From positions 1 to 5,663 of the forward strand of contig CAKZZR010000224.1 of the NCBI GenBank assembly GCA_937885475.1: a stretch of 5,663 nucleotides of DNA. Reading direction: 5' to 3'. This stretch comes from an uncultured Treponema sp. Lineage in GTDB: Bacteria > Spirochaetota > Spirochaetia > Treponematales > Treponemataceae. Each line of letters begins with the position of its first letter. The first letter of the stretch is position 1. Made by a program: the position numbers and the translations under genes. Below the pieces are notes generated by a model that was given only the letters and a program-made list of their open reading frames with translations, searched no databases and was not told the DNA's origin. Shown here piece after piece: positions 5,238 to 5,663 of the stretch.

Positions 5238-5663
5238 ATGGCGTTCATTCAGTTCAGTCAGGTTTCTTTGGCGTTCGGCGACCGTGATATTTTAAAAAAT
5301 GTTTCGGTGAATCTTATGACCGGAACAAAAGCTGCGCTTACCGGGGCGAACGGTGCCGGAAAATCAACGCTTATAAAGGTTATGGCGGGGCTTGTGCAGC
5401 CTGACAGCGGTACGCGCGTTTGCCAGAAAGACACGCGCGTGGCGTATCTTCCGCAGAGCGGGCTTACGCATCATGGCTGCTCGTTGCGCGAGGAAGCCGA
5501 CCGAGCGTTCAGCTTTGGATATGAATTGCAGAAGCAGATTGACGCTTTGGGCGAGCAGCTTGCAAAGAACGAAGGCAACACGGATTCCCTGCTTGTTCGT
5601 CAGGCAGAACTTATTGCGCGGCTTGAAGAAAGCGGCTGGCACCGGCGCGCGGCTACGGCAGAA
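5238..5663 (+). CDS. ABC-F family ATPase, N-terminal part (cut by window end)
   Basis: The frame is open for 142 codons to the window end. The protein starts MAFIQFSQVSLAFGDRDILKN, the usual opening of the first nucleotide-binding domain of ABC-F proteins. Walker A is GANGAGKST (residues 36-44), and the Q-loop is within VAYLPQSG (Gln73). A charged helical insert follows, ending in LEESGWHRR, which resembles the GGW segment before the signature motif in this family. ABC-F proteins are soluble, have two ATPase domains and no membrane segments, and act on the ribosome (translation factor or antibiotic-protection types such as Uup and EttA). The subfamily cannot be decided because the inter-domain linker and second domain are outside the window. 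Only one base separates it from the lipoprotein gene, so it is probably in that operon. Confidence 0.88.
   Translation, partial: MAFIQFSQVSLAFGDRDILKNVSVNLMTGTKAALTGANGAGKSTLIKVMAGLVQPDSGTRVCQKDTRVAYLPQSGLTHHGCSLREEADRAFSFGYELQKQIDALGEQLAKNEGNTDSLLVRQAELIARLEESGWHRRAATAE

Noticed and set aside
5364..5642. 92-codon minus-strand frame at the window end
   Set aside because: It is antisense to the ABC-F gene, which has a clear Walker A motif and Q-loop in the plus frame.

Overview
The window looks like a chromosomal segment of a spirochaete, most likely a host-associated Treponema (gut, rumen or oral type). This is inferred from gene style: two lipoproteins with relaxed spirochaete-type lipoboxes, a small predicted outer-membrane beta-barrel protein, an SH3-domain lipoprotein of a kind I associate with treponemes, and moderate GC content with AT-rich intergenic DNA. 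No database search was possible, so the genus is an inference.

Layout: bases 1-41 are the 3' end of a 5S rRNA gene, so an rRNA operon ends here, followed at once by an eight-T tract. After a short AT-rich gap comes a strong promoter (108-136) in which two perfect 15-bp palindromes cover the spacer and the -10/start region. It drives a 955-residue secreted lipoprotein alpha-amylase (216-3083) with a CBM26-like starch-binding module, an Ig-like module and a GH13 barrel with its catalytic triad intact. An intrinsic terminator (3123-3157) closes that unit. A long near-perfect hairpin (3229-3266) lies between it and the convergent gene.

The minus-strand gene (3291-3875) encodes a small exported protein with an outer-membrane beta-signal-like C-terminus. 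A 56-bp divergent intergenic region separates it from a plus-strand SH3-domain lipoprotein (3932-5236). That gene is one base from the start of an ABC-F family ATPase (5238 onward), which runs off the window and is probably in the same operon.

How the parts work together: the amylase would be anchored at the cell surface or in the periplasm to degrade starch or maltodextrins, and its promoter looks built for repressor control. The other three genes form a cell-envelope and translation-factor neighbourhood with no evident metabolic link to the amylase. I see no complete new defence or mobile system, CRISPR array or transposon. The most interesting signals are regulatory: the twin palindromes, the intergenic hairpin, and overlapping divergent promoters whose predicted transcription starts fall exactly on both start codons.
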